From positions 186,001-250,000 of the forward strand of contig CAWFYS010000006.1 of the NCBI GenBank assembly GCA_963820075.1: 64,000 nucleotides of DNA, in the 5' to 3' direction. This document shows, one piece after another, positions 44,830-54,095 of the stretch. This DNA is from Kumtagia sp963820075. GTDB taxonomy: Bacteria; Pseudomonadota; Alphaproteobacteria; Rhizobiales; Rhizobiaceae. The translations under genes were made by a program, and so were the position numbers. The first letter of the stretch is position 1, and every line of letters starts with the position of its first letter. The notes beneath the pieces are model-generated. The model worked only from the letters and a program-made list of their open reading frames with translations, was not told the origin of the DNA and did no database searches.

Positions 44830-45168
44830 TCACACCAGAAAATCCGCCCGGTGTGGCGTGAACGAATCGATCAGCCGCCCGGCCTCCAACGCTTTCACGC
44901 CATGCACCTTGTTCGACGGCACGATGAAACTGTCGCCGGCCGACAAAACATCGGTCCGGCCGTCAACCGTCACTTCGAACCGGCCATCGGCGACATAGCT
45001 CGCCTGCACATGCGGGTGCGAATGCAGGGCGCCGACGCCGCCCTTTTCGAAGGCGAACTCGACCATCATCAATTCGTCGGTATGAAGAACGATGCGGCGG
45101 CGGTTGCCGTCGGGCGTCGCCGTCCATTCTCCGTCCGTGCTGCGCGCGAAGAGTTTCGTGTCGGTCAT
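44830..45168 (-). CDS. Cupin protein, KdgF-like (uronate linearisation)
   Basis: A 112-residue single-domain cupin. The metal motif is HSHPHVQASYVADGRFEVTV, with a later His in PSNKVHGVKALEAG. KdgF proteins of this size convert 4,5-unsaturated uronates from pectin or alginate to their linear keto forms. The position 36 bp after kduI, whose substrate is exactly that product, supports the role; the motif alone would allow other cupins. Last gene of the uronate operon. Confidence 0.8.
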   Translation of the reverse strand: MTDTKLFARSTDGEWTATPDGNRRRIVLHTDELMMVEFAFEKGGVGALHSHPHVQASYVADGRFEVTVDGRTDVLSAGDSFIVPSNKVHGVKALEAGRLIDSFTPHRADFLV

Positions 45169-45204
45169 GGTGTGTTTCCCAAAGTCACGGCGCGCCGAAC
45201 CTGC

Positions 45205-46053
45205 TTATCGCATCACCTCGATCGGCACCGGGTCGACATCCGTATAGTCGACATTATCGCCGGCCATTGCCCAGATGAAGGCATAGTTCGAGGTGCCGCA
45301 GCCCGCGTGGATCGACCAGACCGGCGAGAGCACGGCTTCCTCGTTCGCCATCAGGATGTGGCGCGTCTCGGTCGGCTCGCCCATGAAATGAAATACCCGC
45401 GCCGTCTTGGCGAGATCGAAATAGAGATAGACCTCCATGCGGCGGTCGTGGACATGCGCCGGCATGGTGTTCCACACCGACCCTTCGGCGAGTTGCGTCA
45501 TGCCGACGACGAGCTGGCAGGTCTTCACCCCCTCGGCGTGGATGAACTGAAAGATCGAGCGCTCGTTTCCCGTCGCCTTGCTGCCGAGATCGAGTCGCTT
45601 GGCATCGCCTATGCGGATAAGGCGGGTCGGATGCGTGGTGTGCGCTGGCGCGCTGAGCAGGTAGAATTTCGCCGGATGCCCAGGATCGTCGGAAGCGAAC
45701 GAGACGGCCGCGCCCATTCCCACATAGATCATGTCGCGCGGCGCCAGCGCATGGCGCGTGCCGTCCACCGTGACCGATCCGGCGCCGCCGATATTCACGG
45801 CGATCAGTTCGCGGCGCTCCAGGAAGCTCTTCGTGCCGGTCGGCCTGATCGCGTCGAGCGCAAGCGCCGCATCGACCGGCGTCGCGCCGCCGACGATCAT
45901 GCGATCATAGTGGGTGTAGGTGAGGTTGACGCGGCCGGGCTCGAACAGGCCGGCAATGTGGAAATTCGCGCGCAACTCGCTGGTGTCCATGCGCTGGGCC
46001 GCGGCCGGGTCGATGGCATGGCGGGAACTGTGGCGGATGTGGTTTTCGCTCAT
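45205..46053 (-). CDS. kduI: 5-dehydro-4-deoxy-D-glucuronate isomerase
   Basis: Isomerises 5-keto-4-deoxyuronate to 2,5-diketo-3-deoxygluconate in pectin and uronan breakdown. 282 residues, a bicupin. The zinc motif MPAHVHDRRMEVYLYF (HxH and Glu) and the late His in SPVWSIHAGCGTSNYAFIWA are intact. The start at 46053 (MSENHIRH) fits the family; the upstream extension belongs to the regulator gene. The next step, KduD, is not in the window unless a generic SDR fills in. Confidence 0.95.
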   Translation of the reverse strand: MSENHIRHSSRHAIDPAAAQRMDTSELRANFHIAGLFEPGRVNLTYTHYDRMIVGGATPVDAALALDAIRPTGTKSFLERRELIAVNIGGAGSVTVDGTRHALAPRDMIYVGMGAAVSFASDDPGHPAKFYLLSAPAHTTHPTRLIRIGDAKRLDLGSKATGNERSIFQFIHAEGVKTCQLVVGMTQLAEGSVWNTMPAHVHDRRMEVYLYFDLAKTARVFHFMGEPTETRHILMANEEAVLSPVWSIHAGCGTSNYAFIWAMAGDNVDYTDVDPVPIEVMR

Positions 46054-46067
46054 GTCGGTCCTGTCTG

Positions 46068-46850
46068 TCAGCTCTGCCGCCTGTCGGGCAGCTTCCGGCT
46101 GAATTGGTAATCGGCCTGTTGATCGTGAAGCCGCGCACGATAGCGCTGCTGGCTGGCGGAGAGGTGGGCGCGCATCGCGGCTCGGGCGGCATCGGGGTCG
46201 CCCGCCGAAATCGCGCGCAGGATAACGAGATGCTCCTGCTGCAGCCACTCCTGGTATTCGCGCGTCAGCACCGAATCGGTGCCCCAGGGGGAGGTGATGT
46301 CGCATGGGATGGCGCGCGTGCCCAGAGCGTCGAGCACATCCACATAAAAGGGATTGTTCGTGGCCGCGGCGATGGCGCGGTGGAATGCGAAGTCGGTCCT
46401 GCCGGTTGCCTGGCCGAGCGCCAGCAGGCGGTCGAACTCGAAGAATGCTTCCTGGATTTCGGCCAGTTGCGCGTTGTTCCTGCGGATGGCCGCAAGTGCC
46501 GCGCTCTCGATCTCGATCCCCATGCGTACTTCCAGCACGTTCAGCGCGTGCGATATCTTGTTGCCGATCTCGATGTTGAACGCCGCCGGGGCCGACGCCG
46601 GCCGATCGAGCACGAACACGCCGGCGCCCTGCCGCGGCTCGACCAGCCCGTCGGCCGCGAGCGTGGCGATCGCTTCGCGGATCACCGTGCGGCTGACGCC
46701 GAAGGCCTCCGTCATCTGAGTTTCCGTCGGCAGTTTCTGGCCGACGGGAAACTCGCCGGAAAGCACCTGGGCACGCAGCGCCGAAACCACGTGCTCCGAG
46801 AGTTTCGGTCTTCGCCCGATCCGCATGCCGGGCAGGGAAGCGGCTGCCAT
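46068..46850 (-). CDS. FadR-subfamily GntR regulator (FCD domain) of the uronate operon
   Basis: 260 residues. The N-terminal GntR winged helix (KLPTETQMTEAFGVSRTVIR, then DGLVEPRQGAGVFV) is followed by a helical FCD effector domain with a metal/acid-binding His set (DFAFHRAIAAATNNPFYVDV, HLVILRAI). FCD regulators typically sense sugar acids. It lies inside the operon between dctM and kduI with gaps of 10 and 14 bp, so it most likely controls uptake and breakdown of uronates here. A candidate site is the dyad at 51360-51372. Confidence 0.92.
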   Translation of the reverse strand: MAAASLPGMRIGRRPKLSEHVVSALRAQVLSGEFPVGQKLPTETQMTEAFGVSRTVIREAIATLAADGLVEPRQGAGVFVLDRPASAPAAFNIEIGNKISHALNVLEVRMGIEIESAALAAIRRNNAQLAEIQEAFFEFDRLLALGQATGRTDFAFHRAIAAATNNPFYVDVLDALGTRAIPCDITSPWGTDSVLTREYQEWLQQEHLVILRAISAGDPDAARAAMRAHLSASQQRYRARLHDQQADYQFSRKLPDRRQS

Positions 46851-46860
46851 TGCGTAACCT

Positions 46861-48141
46861 CTATTTGAACACGCTGGGAAGCCACAACGAGAGTGCCGGA
46901 ATGTATGTGACCATCAGGAGCACTACCAGTCCGGCCCCATAGAATGGCCATATCGAGCGCATGGCTTCCCACACCGAAATCTTGCCGACCGCGCAGGCGA
47001 CGAACTGGACGCCGCCCACCGGAGGCGTGTTCAGGCCGATGCCGTAGTTCAGGATCATGATGACGCCAAAATGCACGGGGTCGACGCCGTAGGCCTGGGC
47101 GATCGGCAGGAAGATCGGCGTGGTAATGATGATGGTCGGCCCCATGTCCATGAAGGTACCGAGAATCAGCATCAGCACGTTGAGCATAAGCAGGATAACG
47201 ATCGGGTTGTCGGAGAGCGTCTGCATCCAGGCGACCAAGGTGGCCGGAACCCGCAGGAAGGCCATCAGCCAGGAAAATGCCGCGGCGGTGCCGATGATCA
47301 GCAGCACCATTGCGGTGGTGCGCACCGCGCCCATCGTGGCGTGGACGAAGTCTTCCCAGGTCATCTGACGATAGACGAAGATCGTGATCAGCAGCGCGTA
47401 GAGAACGGCGATGCAGGAGCTTTCCGTTGCCGTGAAGATGCCGGAACGGACGCCGCCGAAGATGATGGCGATGAGCAGCAAGCCGGGAACGGCGACCGCA
47501 AACAGATGCACGGCGACCATGAAGCCGGGGAACGGTTCGGTCGGATAGCCGCGCTTGCGGGCGACAAGATAGGCCGTGACCATCAGCACGGCCGCGAACA
47601 GCAGTCCAGGGATGATGCCGGCCGTAAACAGGTCGGCAATGGAGATCTTTCCGCCCGCCGAGATCGAATAGATGATCATGTTGTGCGAGGGAGGCAGAAG
47701 AAGCGCGATCAGGGCGGCCATCGAGGTGACGTTGACGGCATAGTCTGCGCCATAGCCGCGCGCCTTCATTTGCGGGATCATCAGTCCGCCGACGGCGGCG
47801 GCCTCGGCGACCGCCGAGCCTGAAATCCCGCCGAACAGGGTCGAGGTGAGGACGTTGACCTGTCCCAGGCCGCCGCGCAGGTGACCGACCAGCGACGCCG
47901 CGAAGGCGACGATCCGCCCCGCGATGCCGCCGCGCACCATCAGGTCGCCGGCATAGATGAAGAAGGGGATGGCGAGCATGGAAAAGACGCTCATGCCCGA
48001 ATTCATGCGCTGGAACACCACCAGCGGCGGCAGGCCCATGTAGACGACCGTGGCGAAACTGGCGACGCCGAGACAGAAGGCGATCGGCGTGCCGATCAGC
48101 ATCAGCAGGGTGAAGGCGCCGAAGAGAATCCAGAGTTCCAT
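46861..48141 (-). CDS. TRAP transporter large permease (DctM)
   Basis: A 426-residue permease of about twelve membrane helices that uses a sodium or proton gradient. Typical segments are MELWILFGAFTLLMLIGTPI, FGGISGSAVAEAAAVGGLMI and NYGIGLNTPPVGGVQFVACA. With DctQ and DctP it imports an organic acid, by context a uronate or oligouronate. Start at 48141, 4 bp after dctQ. Confidence 0.95.
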   Translation of the reverse strand: MELWILFGAFTLLMLIGTPIAFCLGVASFATVVYMGLPPLVVFQRMNSGMSVFSMLAIPFFIYAGDLMVRGGIAGRIVAFAASLVGHLRGGLGQVNVLTSTLFGGISGSAVAEAAAVGGLMIPQMKARGYGADYAVNVTSMAALIALLLPPSHNMIIYSISAGGKISIADLFTAGIIPGLLFAAVLMVTAYLVARKRGYPTEPFPGFMVAVHLFAVAVPGLLLIAIIFGGVRSGIFTATESSCIAVLYALLITIFVYRQMTWEDFVHATMGAVRTTAMVLLIIGTAAAFSWLMAFLRVPATLVAWMQTLSDNPIVILLMLNVLMLILGTFMDMGPTIIITTPIFLPIAQAYGVDPVHFGVIMILNYGIGLNTPPVGGVQFVACAVGKISVWEAMRSIWPFYGAGLVVLLMVTYIPALSLWLPSVFK

Positions 48142-48145
48142 CGCC

Positions 48146-48733
48146 TCAGACCTTCCTGGCAAGTTCGGCGGCGTCGCTGCGGACGTCCTTGATGTTCTCA
48201 AGTTCGACGGCGATCTCGGTCGGCGCCATTTCGTCCAGCGCCTCGTCGATCCGCGTGCCGCGCAGCCTCAGGATGATGCGTTCAAGCGCAAACAGGGTGA
48301 TGAGGGCACCGCCGATGACCAGCGGCAGGTAGTCCCAGCCGCCGGAAATGCCGAGCGCGGGCAGCGTGGTGTTCCAGGTCAGCCGGACAAGGCTCGCGCC
48401 ATACCAGACCATGCCGACGCCAAAGGCGAAGATGACGACGTCCGAGATCATGCGCAGCCATTTCTTGCCGGACGTCGGCACGACATAGAGCAGGACATCA
48501 AAGCCCATGTGATTGTTTTCACGCACGCCCACGGCAGCGCCGAGAAAGATGAACCAACTCATCAGCATGACCGCGCCCGGCTCGGTCCAGCTTGGAGAGT
48601 CGTTCAACACATAGCGGCAGAAGACCTGCCATCCGACGATGATCGTCATCACCACGAGCCCGACGCCGGCGAGGTAGAGCGCCAGCGTATTCAGCCTGGT
48701 AAGAATTGGAACACCCAAGGGGGCGGTGGACAT
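48146..48733 (-). CDS. TRAP transporter small permease (DctQ)
   Basis: 195 residues with four membrane helices: YLAGVGLVVMTIIVGWQVFC, then RYVLNDSPSWTEPGAVMLMS and the GVRENNHMGFDVL region characteristic of DctQ. The C-terminal tail (about 165-195) is acidic and cytoplasmic. It is separated from dctP by 120 bp that fold into a long hairpin, which may lower permease expression relative to the binding protein. Confidence 0.93.
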   Translation of the reverse strand: MSTAPLGVPILTRLNTLALYLAGVGLVVMTIIVGWQVFCRYVLNDSPSWTEPGAVMLMSWFIFLGAAVGVRENNHMGFDVLLYVVPTSGKKWLRMISDVVIFAFGVGMVWYGASLVRLTWNTTLPALGISGGWDYLPLVIGGALITLFALERIILRLRGTRIDEALDEMAPTEIAVELENIKDVRSDAAELARKV

Positions 48734-48758
48734 CGACGTGCCTCTTGCATCTGAATGA

Positions 48759-48836
48759 ACCCCTCTGCGGCCCGTCGAAATGCTTCGTCCCGAGCGGCGA
48801 GACGCCGAGCGAAGCGGTCCGCAGGACGAGAGGGGT
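48759..48836 (-). promoter_or_regulatory. Long imperfect hairpin between dctP and dctQ
   Basis: ACCCCTCT (48759-48766) pairs with AGAGGGGT (48829-48836). GCGG (48767-48770) pairs with CCGC (48819-48822), GCTTCG (48782-48787) with CGAAGC (48810-48815), and GGCG with CGCC at the tip. No T-run follows. This is the position where transporter operons often carry an RNA structure that protects the binding-protein message or attenuates the permease genes. Confidence 0.65.
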
Positions 48837-48853
48837 CCTATCTCAAGCCATGC

Positions 48854-49834
48854 TCACTGAACCGCCTGAACGTCGGCGACGAGTTTCTTCAACACCTCGT
48901 CCGTCACATGCTTTTCGTAAACCGGCTTCATCGCGTCGATAAAGCCCTGTTTTTCGGGTGTGGTGATCTGCGCACCGGCGGCTTCGACGGTCTTGCGGGA
49001 TTCAGCGACCTTGGCGGCCCACAATTCACGCTGCTTGGCGACACTGTCCTTGGCGGCCTGCTTGAAGATTTCCTGGTCCTCAGGCGTGAGTTTGTCGAAG
49101 GCGGCCTTATTCATCACGAACACCTCGGGAAGAATTGTGTGCTCGTCGAGAGAGTAGTTCTTGGCGACCTCATAGTGCTTGGCGGTATCGTAGCTCGGAA
49201 AGTTGTTTTCCGCTCCGTCGATGACGCCGGTCTCGATCGAGGAATAGACCTCGCCGTAGGGCATCGGCGTGGCGTTGGCGCCGAGCGCGGCGACCATGTC
49301 GACGAAGATGTCGGACTGGATGACGCGGAACTTCAGCCCCTGCATGTCGGCGACGGAATTGATCGGCTTCTGCTTGTTGTAGAAGGACCGAGCGCCTGCA
49401 TCATAGAACGCCAGGACCTCCAGGCCGACCGGCTCGAAGGCCGCCTTGATCTGGTCGCCGACGGCGCCGTCCATCACCTTGTGCATGTGATCTTCCGAGC
49501 GGAAGATATAGGGCAGGGCGGGAATGATGGTCTCCTTCACCGTGCCGTTGAACGGCGCCATGGAGATGCGGTTAAGCTCGATAACGCCCGAGCGCACCTG
49601 TTCGATCGTGTCCTTTTCCTCGCCGAGCTGGGCGGAATGATAGACCTCCACCGCATAGCGTCCACCGGTGCGCTCCTTCACCAGTTCACCGAAGTATTTG
49701 ACGCCCTCGACGGTCGGATAGCCGTCGGGATGGGTGTCGGACGAGCGCAGCACCGTTTGGGCGCCCGCCGGTCCGATCATGAACGACGCGGCGAGCGCCG
49801 CTGCCGCCGCAAGCTTCGTTAGATTATGCAACAT
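48854..49834 (-). CDS. TRAP transporter substrate-binding protein (DctP)
   Basis: 326 residues with a signal peptide (LAAAAALAASFMIGPAGA). The mature protein has the DctP fold: RSSDTHPDGYPTVEGVKYFG, and LKFRVIQSDIFVDMVAALGA containing the conserved Arg that binds a carboxylate in TRAP proteins. TPMPYGEVYSSIETGVIDGA follows. Related proteins bind uronates. The operon context with uxaC, kduI and uxuAB makes glucuronate or galacturonate the likely ligand. Confidence 0.95.
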   Translation of the reverse strand: MLHNLTKLAAAAALAASFMIGPAGAQTVLRSSDTHPDGYPTVEGVKYFGELVKERTGGRYAVEVYHSAQLGEEKDTIEQVRSGVIELNRISMAPFNGTVKETIIPALPYIFRSEDHMHKVMDGAVGDQIKAAFEPVGLEVLAFYDAGARSFYNKQKPINSVADMQGLKFRVIQSDIFVDMVAALGANATPMPYGEVYSSIETGVIDGAENNFPSYDTAKHYEVAKNYSLDEHTILPEVFVMNKAAFDKLTPEDQEIFKQAAKDSVAKQRELWAAKVAESRKTVEAAGAQITTPEKQGFIDAMKPVYEKHVTDEVLKKLVADVQAVQ

Positions 49835-49872
49835 TCCATTCCTCCCGTTAAATCAGGGCGAACGCCGCCCGC

Positions 49873-51282
49873 TCACAGCCGATACGCCTTTTTCGCCAGC
49901 GTATAGGCAAGCTCTTTCGCAAGTTCGTGGGCCTCGTCCTCTCGCAGTCGATGCTCCGAGACGAGGCGCGCCAGGAACGCGCAATCCACGCGTCGCGCTA
50001 TGTCGTGACGGGCCGGGATAGAAGGGAAGGCCCGTGTGTCGTCGTTGAAACCGACTGTGTTGTAGAAGCCGGCCGTCTCCGTGGTCATCTCGCGGAAGCG
50101 CCGCATGCCTTCCGGACTGTCGTGGAACCACCAGGCGGGACCGAGCCGCAGGGCCGGGTAGACGCCCGCCAGCGGCGCGAGTTCGCGCGCATAGCTGGTC
50201 TCGTCCAGCGTGAAGAGTATCACCGAAAGATCGGGCTCAAGGCCGACGGCGTCGAGCAGCGGCTTCAGCGCGGCCACGTAGTCGGTACGGGTCGGGATAT
50301 CGAAACCCTTGTCCCTGCCGAAGCGCGCCATCATGGCGGGCGAGTGATTGCGCCAGGAACCGGGATGGATCTGCAGGACCAGCCCGTCGTCGAGGCTCAT
50401 CCTTGCCATCTCGGTCAGCATCTGGGCGCGGAACAGGCGGCGCTCCTGCTCGTCGGCGAGGCCGCGGCGGATGCGGCTGAACAACTCCGCGGCCGCCGCG
50501 TCCGGGAGGTTCGCGGTCTCGGCGGTCGGGTGGCCGTGGTCGCTGGAGGTCGCGCCGAACGATTTGAAGAAGGCGCGGCGGGCGCGGTGCGCCTCGAGAT
50601 AGCCCTTCCAGTTGCCCGTGTCGGCGCCCGTTATCTCGCCGAGACGGTCTAGATTTTCGGAAAAGCCCTCGAAATCCGGATCGACAACCGCGTCCGGGCG
50701 GTAAGCGGTGACGACCCGTCCCTTCCAGCCGCTGTCGCGAATGGCTTTGTGCCAGCGCAGATCGTCGAGGGCGCCCTCGGTCGTGGCGATCACCTCGATG
50801 TTGAAGCGCTCGAACAGCGCGCGCGGACGATAGGCGTCTGCGGCAAGCTTTTCGGCGATCGCGTCATAGGCGGCGTCGGCCGTGTCGGCGGACAAGGGCC
50901 GTTCAATGCCGAACAGGTTGGACAGGACATAGTCCATCCACAGCCGCGTCGGCGTGCCGCGAAAGAGATGATAGTTGCGCGCGAACAGCCTCCATATGGC
51001 GCGGCCGTCCGTCTCGACCGGCGCGGCGTCGAGGCGCGGCACACCGAGGCTTTCCAGCGGAACGCCCTGGCTGAAAAGCATCCGGAATATATAGTGATCC
51101 GGCACGATCAGAAGCTGGGCAGGGTCGGGGAACGGCTCGTTCAGCGCATACCAGCGCGGATCGGTATGGCCATGCGGGCTGACGATCGGCAGGTCCCTCA
51201 CCGAGGCATGGAGGGAGCGCGCGACTGCCCTGACGGCGGGATCCGGCGGGAACAGCAGATCAGGATTGATCAACGCGCTCAT
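49873..51282 (-). CDS. uxaC: Uronate (glucuronate) isomerase
   Basis: Converts D-glucuronate to D-fructuronate and D-galacturonate to D-tagaturonate. 469 residues, an amidohydrolase-superfamily barrel. Motifs include PIVSPHGHTDPRWYALNEPF near the start, RLWMDYVLSNLFGI, LQIHPGSWRNHSP and the closing KELAYTLAKKAYRL. The start at 51282 (MSALINPDLLF) is chosen; 21 upstream codons run into the divergent promoter. First gene of the minus-strand uronate operon, 38 bp before dctP. Confidence 0.95.
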   Translation of the reverse strand: MSALINPDLLFPPDPAVRAVARSLHASVRDLPIVSPHGHTDPRWYALNEPFPDPAQLLIVPDHYIFRMLFSQGVPLESLGVPRLDAAPVETDGRAIWRLFARNYHLFRGTPTRLWMDYVLSNLFGIERPLSADTADAAYDAIAEKLAADAYRPRALFERFNIEVIATTEGALDDLRWHKAIRDSGWKGRVVTAYRPDAVVDPDFEGFSENLDRLGEITGADTGNWKGYLEAHRARRAFFKSFGATSSDHGHPTAETANLPDAAAAELFSRIRRGLADEQERRLFRAQMLTEMARMSLDDGLVLQIHPGSWRNHSPAMMARFGRDKGFDIPTRTDYVAALKPLLDAVGLEPDLSVILFTLDETSYARELAPLAGVYPALRLGPAWWFHDSPEGMRRFREMTTETAGFYNTVGFNDDTRAFPSIPARHDIARRVDCAFLARLVSEHRLREDEAHELAKELAYTLAKKAYRL

Positions 51283-51359
51283 TCCGTACGACAACTCCTC
51301 CCTCGTATTCCAATGGCTAAAACCATCAAGAGATGATGTCAACATACAAAAAACATTAG

Positions 51360-51372
51360 GTCATATTATGAC
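51360..51372. promoter_or_regulatory. Dyad in the uxaC-uxuB divergent promoter region
   Basis: GTCAT-ATT-ATGAC is a perfect palindrome in the AT-rich 142-bp region between divergent uxaC and uxuB. FadR-type GntR regulators bind short dyads of this size, so it is the natural operator candidate for the regulator at 46068-46850. Confidence 0.5.
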
Positions 51373-51424
51373 TTTGATTGCGCCGGCCTCGGACGAAGTG
51401 TAGGAATGAACCACGGAGGTGCGC

Positions 51425-52910
51425 ATGATGGAAGCCATCAAAGCCGAAAGGCTGTGCAATGCGACGCTTGCAGGCGTTCGCGGCGCGGCGATGCCCGCCT
51501 ATGACCGCTCGGCCGTCACCGAGGGCATCGTTCATCTGGGTGTTGGGGCTTTTCATCGCGCGCACCAGGCGGTTTATGTTGACGACTGTCTTGCCGCCGG
51601 CGAGCGCGACTGGGGCATTGCCGGCATTTCGCTGCGCAGCCCCGACACGCGGGATGCCTTGTCGCCGCAGGACGGCCTTTACACCGTGGTGACACGCAGC
51701 GGCGCTGGCGATGAACTGCGCGTCGTCGGCGCGCTCGGCGCGCTGCTGGTCGCGCCCGAGGATCCTGCGGCAGTGCTTGCGCGCCTGGCGGATCCGGGCG
51801 TCCGCATCGTCACGCTGACGGTCACCGAAAAGGCCTATCTGCGCGGACCCGCGGGCGATCTCGACGCTGGCCACCCCGACATCGCCTGGGACGTGCGGAA
51901 TCCGGAAAGGCCGCGCAGCGCCCTTGGCTTTCTCGCCGGCGCCCTGGCCACGCGGCGCAAGGCGGGTGCGATGCCCTTCACCGTGCTGTGCTGCGACAAC
52001 CTTCCCGCCAATGGCGCGACCGTGCGGAATCTGATGCTCCAGTTCGCCGAGATGAAGGGCGGCGACTTTGGCCGCTTCATCGCCGACGATGTCGCTTTCC
52101 CTTCGACCATGGTCGATCGCATCGTGCCGGCGACTACCGACGACGACCGCGCGCGCGTATCTTCGGCGCTCGGTGTCGAGGATGCGTGGCCGGTGATGAC
52201 CGAGCCGTTCATGCAATGGGTGGTCGAGGACCATTTCGGCGCGGGACGGCCTCGCTGGGACGGCTTCGGCGTGACGATGGTCAGGGATGTGCAGCCCTTC
52301 GAGGAAATGAAGCTCAGGCTGCTCAACGGGGCACATTCGTCGATTGCCTATCTCGGCCTTCTCACCGGGCACGAGACCGTTTCGGCCGCCTTCTCCGACC
52401 CGGATATACGCGGCTTCGTCGACCGGCTTTGGGCCGAAGCGATTCCGACCTTGCCGAAAGACGCGGGCCTCGAACCGCAATCCTACACGGCCGCGCTCGC
52501 CGAGCGCTTTGCCAATCCGGCGCTGGTGCACCGCACCGCTCAGATCGCCATGGACGGCAGCCAGAAACTGCCGCAGCGCATTCTCTCGACGGCGCGCGCG
52601 CGGCTGGAGGCCGGCGCGCCTGCCCCGCATCTGACATTGACCGGTCGCCGCCTGGATCGCCTGCTGCCGCGAGCGCGGCCGATCGCTGCCGGCCGCGCAT
52701 TTTTCCGATCCGCTCGACGCAAGGCTTGCAAAAATTTTCGAGGGCAACCGTGGGCCTCGCGATCTTGTCGGCGCGGTGTTCGAGGCGGCGGGCTTCGCGG
52801 CTGAGAAGGCCGACGCATTGCAGGCATTTGTAGCGGGTCATCTCGACATTATTCATGAAAGCGGGGCGCGCGCAGCCATCGCCGAAGCGGCGAGGGAGGG
52901 ACAAAGATGA
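51425..52910 (+). pseudogene. uxuB: Fructuronate reductase (mannitol dehydrogenase family), interrupted by one extra G
   Basis: Reduces D-fructuronate to D-mannonate with NADH. The ATG at 51425 has a GGAGG ribosome site. The first 406 codons carry the Rossmann start (GIVHLGVGAFHRAHQAVYVD), TVTEKAYLR and the catalytic Lys/Asn region (EEMKLRLLNGAHSSIAYLG). After LTLT one extra G (52643 or 52644) shifts the frame. Without it the protein continues VAAWIACC, then HFSDPLDARLAKIFEGN and ends AAREGQR at 52910, giving 494 residues, a normal length. As sequenced the last 20% is scrambled. Its true stop overlaps the uxuA start (ATGA). Mutation and sequence error are both possible. Confidence 0.9.
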
Positions 52911-54085
52911 AGCAGACATGGCGCTGGTTCGGGCCGGACGACCCGGTAAAGCTCTCGCATGTGCGGCAGGCCGGCGCGACCGGCGTGGTCAGCGCGCTTC
53001 ACCATCTCAATGACGGCCGCGCCTGGCCGCTTGACGAGATCCTGAAGCGCAAGGCCGAAATCGAGGCCGGCGGGCTCGAATGGCCGATCGTCGAGAGCAT
53101 CGTCGTGCACGAGGACATCAAGACGCGTTCGGGCCGCTTCCGCGCGTTGATCGACAACTACAAGCAGTCGATCCGCGCCGTCGCCTCTGCCGGCATCACC
53201 ACGATCTGCTACAATTTCATGGCGATCACCGACTGGACCCGCACCGACCTGGATTACCCCATGTGGCACGGCGGCACGGCGATGCGCTTCGACATGGTGG
53301 ATTTCTGCGCCTATGACGTGTTCGTGCTGAAGCGCCGCAACGCCGAGGCCGAACATCCGGCGGCCCGCGTCGAGGCGGCGCGCAAGCGGCTCGCGGCGAT
53401 GAGCGAGAGCGAACTGGCGCGGCTGGAACAAAACCTCATCGGCTGGGTGCCGGCGCGCGAGTTCATCTTCGACCGTGACAGTTTCGGCCGCGCGCTCGAT
53501 GTCTATCGCGACATGTCGCCGGACGGCTTTCGCGACAACCTCGTCGCCTTCCTGCGCGAGATCGTGCCGGTGGCCGAGGAGGCCGGCGTTCGGATGGCGA
53601 TCCACCCGGACGATCCGCCGTTCCCGATCTTCGGCCTGCCGCGCGTCGTTTCGAAAGCGGAGGACGCGAGGGCGATCATCGCCGCGGTCCGCTCACCTAG
53701 CAACGGGCTGACGCTGTGCACCGGCTCCTATGGAGCAAACCCGCAAAACGATCTCGTCGCCATGGCGAAGGAATTCGCGCCCGACATTCATTTCGCGCAT
53801 CTGCGCAATGTCACGAAAGAAGGCGATTTTTCCTTCCACGAGGCCGAGCATCTGGAAGGCGACACCGACATGGTGCAGGTGGTGGCGGCGCTGCTGGCGG
53901 AAGAGCGGCGGCGCAAGGCCGAAGGCCGCGCCGACTGGCAGATCCCGATGCGGCCGGACCACGGCCACGCCATCGTCGACGACATCGGCAAGAAGGTGAA
54001 CCCCGGCTATTCCTGCATCGGCCGGCTGAAGGGGTTGGCGGAACTGCGCGGCATTATGAGGACACTCGAAAGTCTTGCGGCCTGA
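52907..54085 (+). CDS. uxuA: Mannonate dehydratase
   Basis: Dehydrates D-mannonate to 2-keto-3-deoxy-D-gluconate. 392 residues, xylose-isomerase-like barrel. The start MKQTWRWFGPDDPVKLSHVR is diagnostic. The active-site segments GITTICYNFMAITDWTRTDL, RMAIHPDDPPFPIFGLPRVV, DIHFAHLRNV and RPDHGHAIVDDIGKK are intact. Coupled to uxuB by a 4-base overlap. The product would be used by KdgK and Eda encoded elsewhere. Confidence 0.97.
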   Translation: MKQTWRWFGPDDPVKLSHVRQAGATGVVSALHHLNDGRAWPLDEILKRKAEIEAGGLEWPIVESIVVHEDIKTRSGRFRALIDNYKQSIRAVASAGITTICYNFMAITDWTRTDLDYPMWHGGTAMRFDMVDFCAYDVFVLKRRNAEAEHPAARVEAARKRLAAMSESELARLEQNLIGWVPAREFIFDRDSFGRALDVYRDMSPDGFRDNLVAFLREIVPVAEEAGVRMAIHPDDPPFPIFGLPRVVSKAEDARAIIAAVRSPSNGLTLCTGSYGANPQNDLVAMAKEFAPDIHFAHLRNVTKEGDFSFHEAEHLEGDTDMVQVVAALLAEERRRKAEGRADWQIPMRPDHGHAIVDDIGKKVNPGYSCIGRLKGLAELRGIMRTLESLAA

Positions 54086-54095
54086 GGGGGCAGGC

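Noticed and set aside
51356..52747. 463-codon open frame antisense to uxuB
   Set aside because: uxuB motifs are clear on the plus strand and the antisense frame is Arg/His-rich without domain structure.
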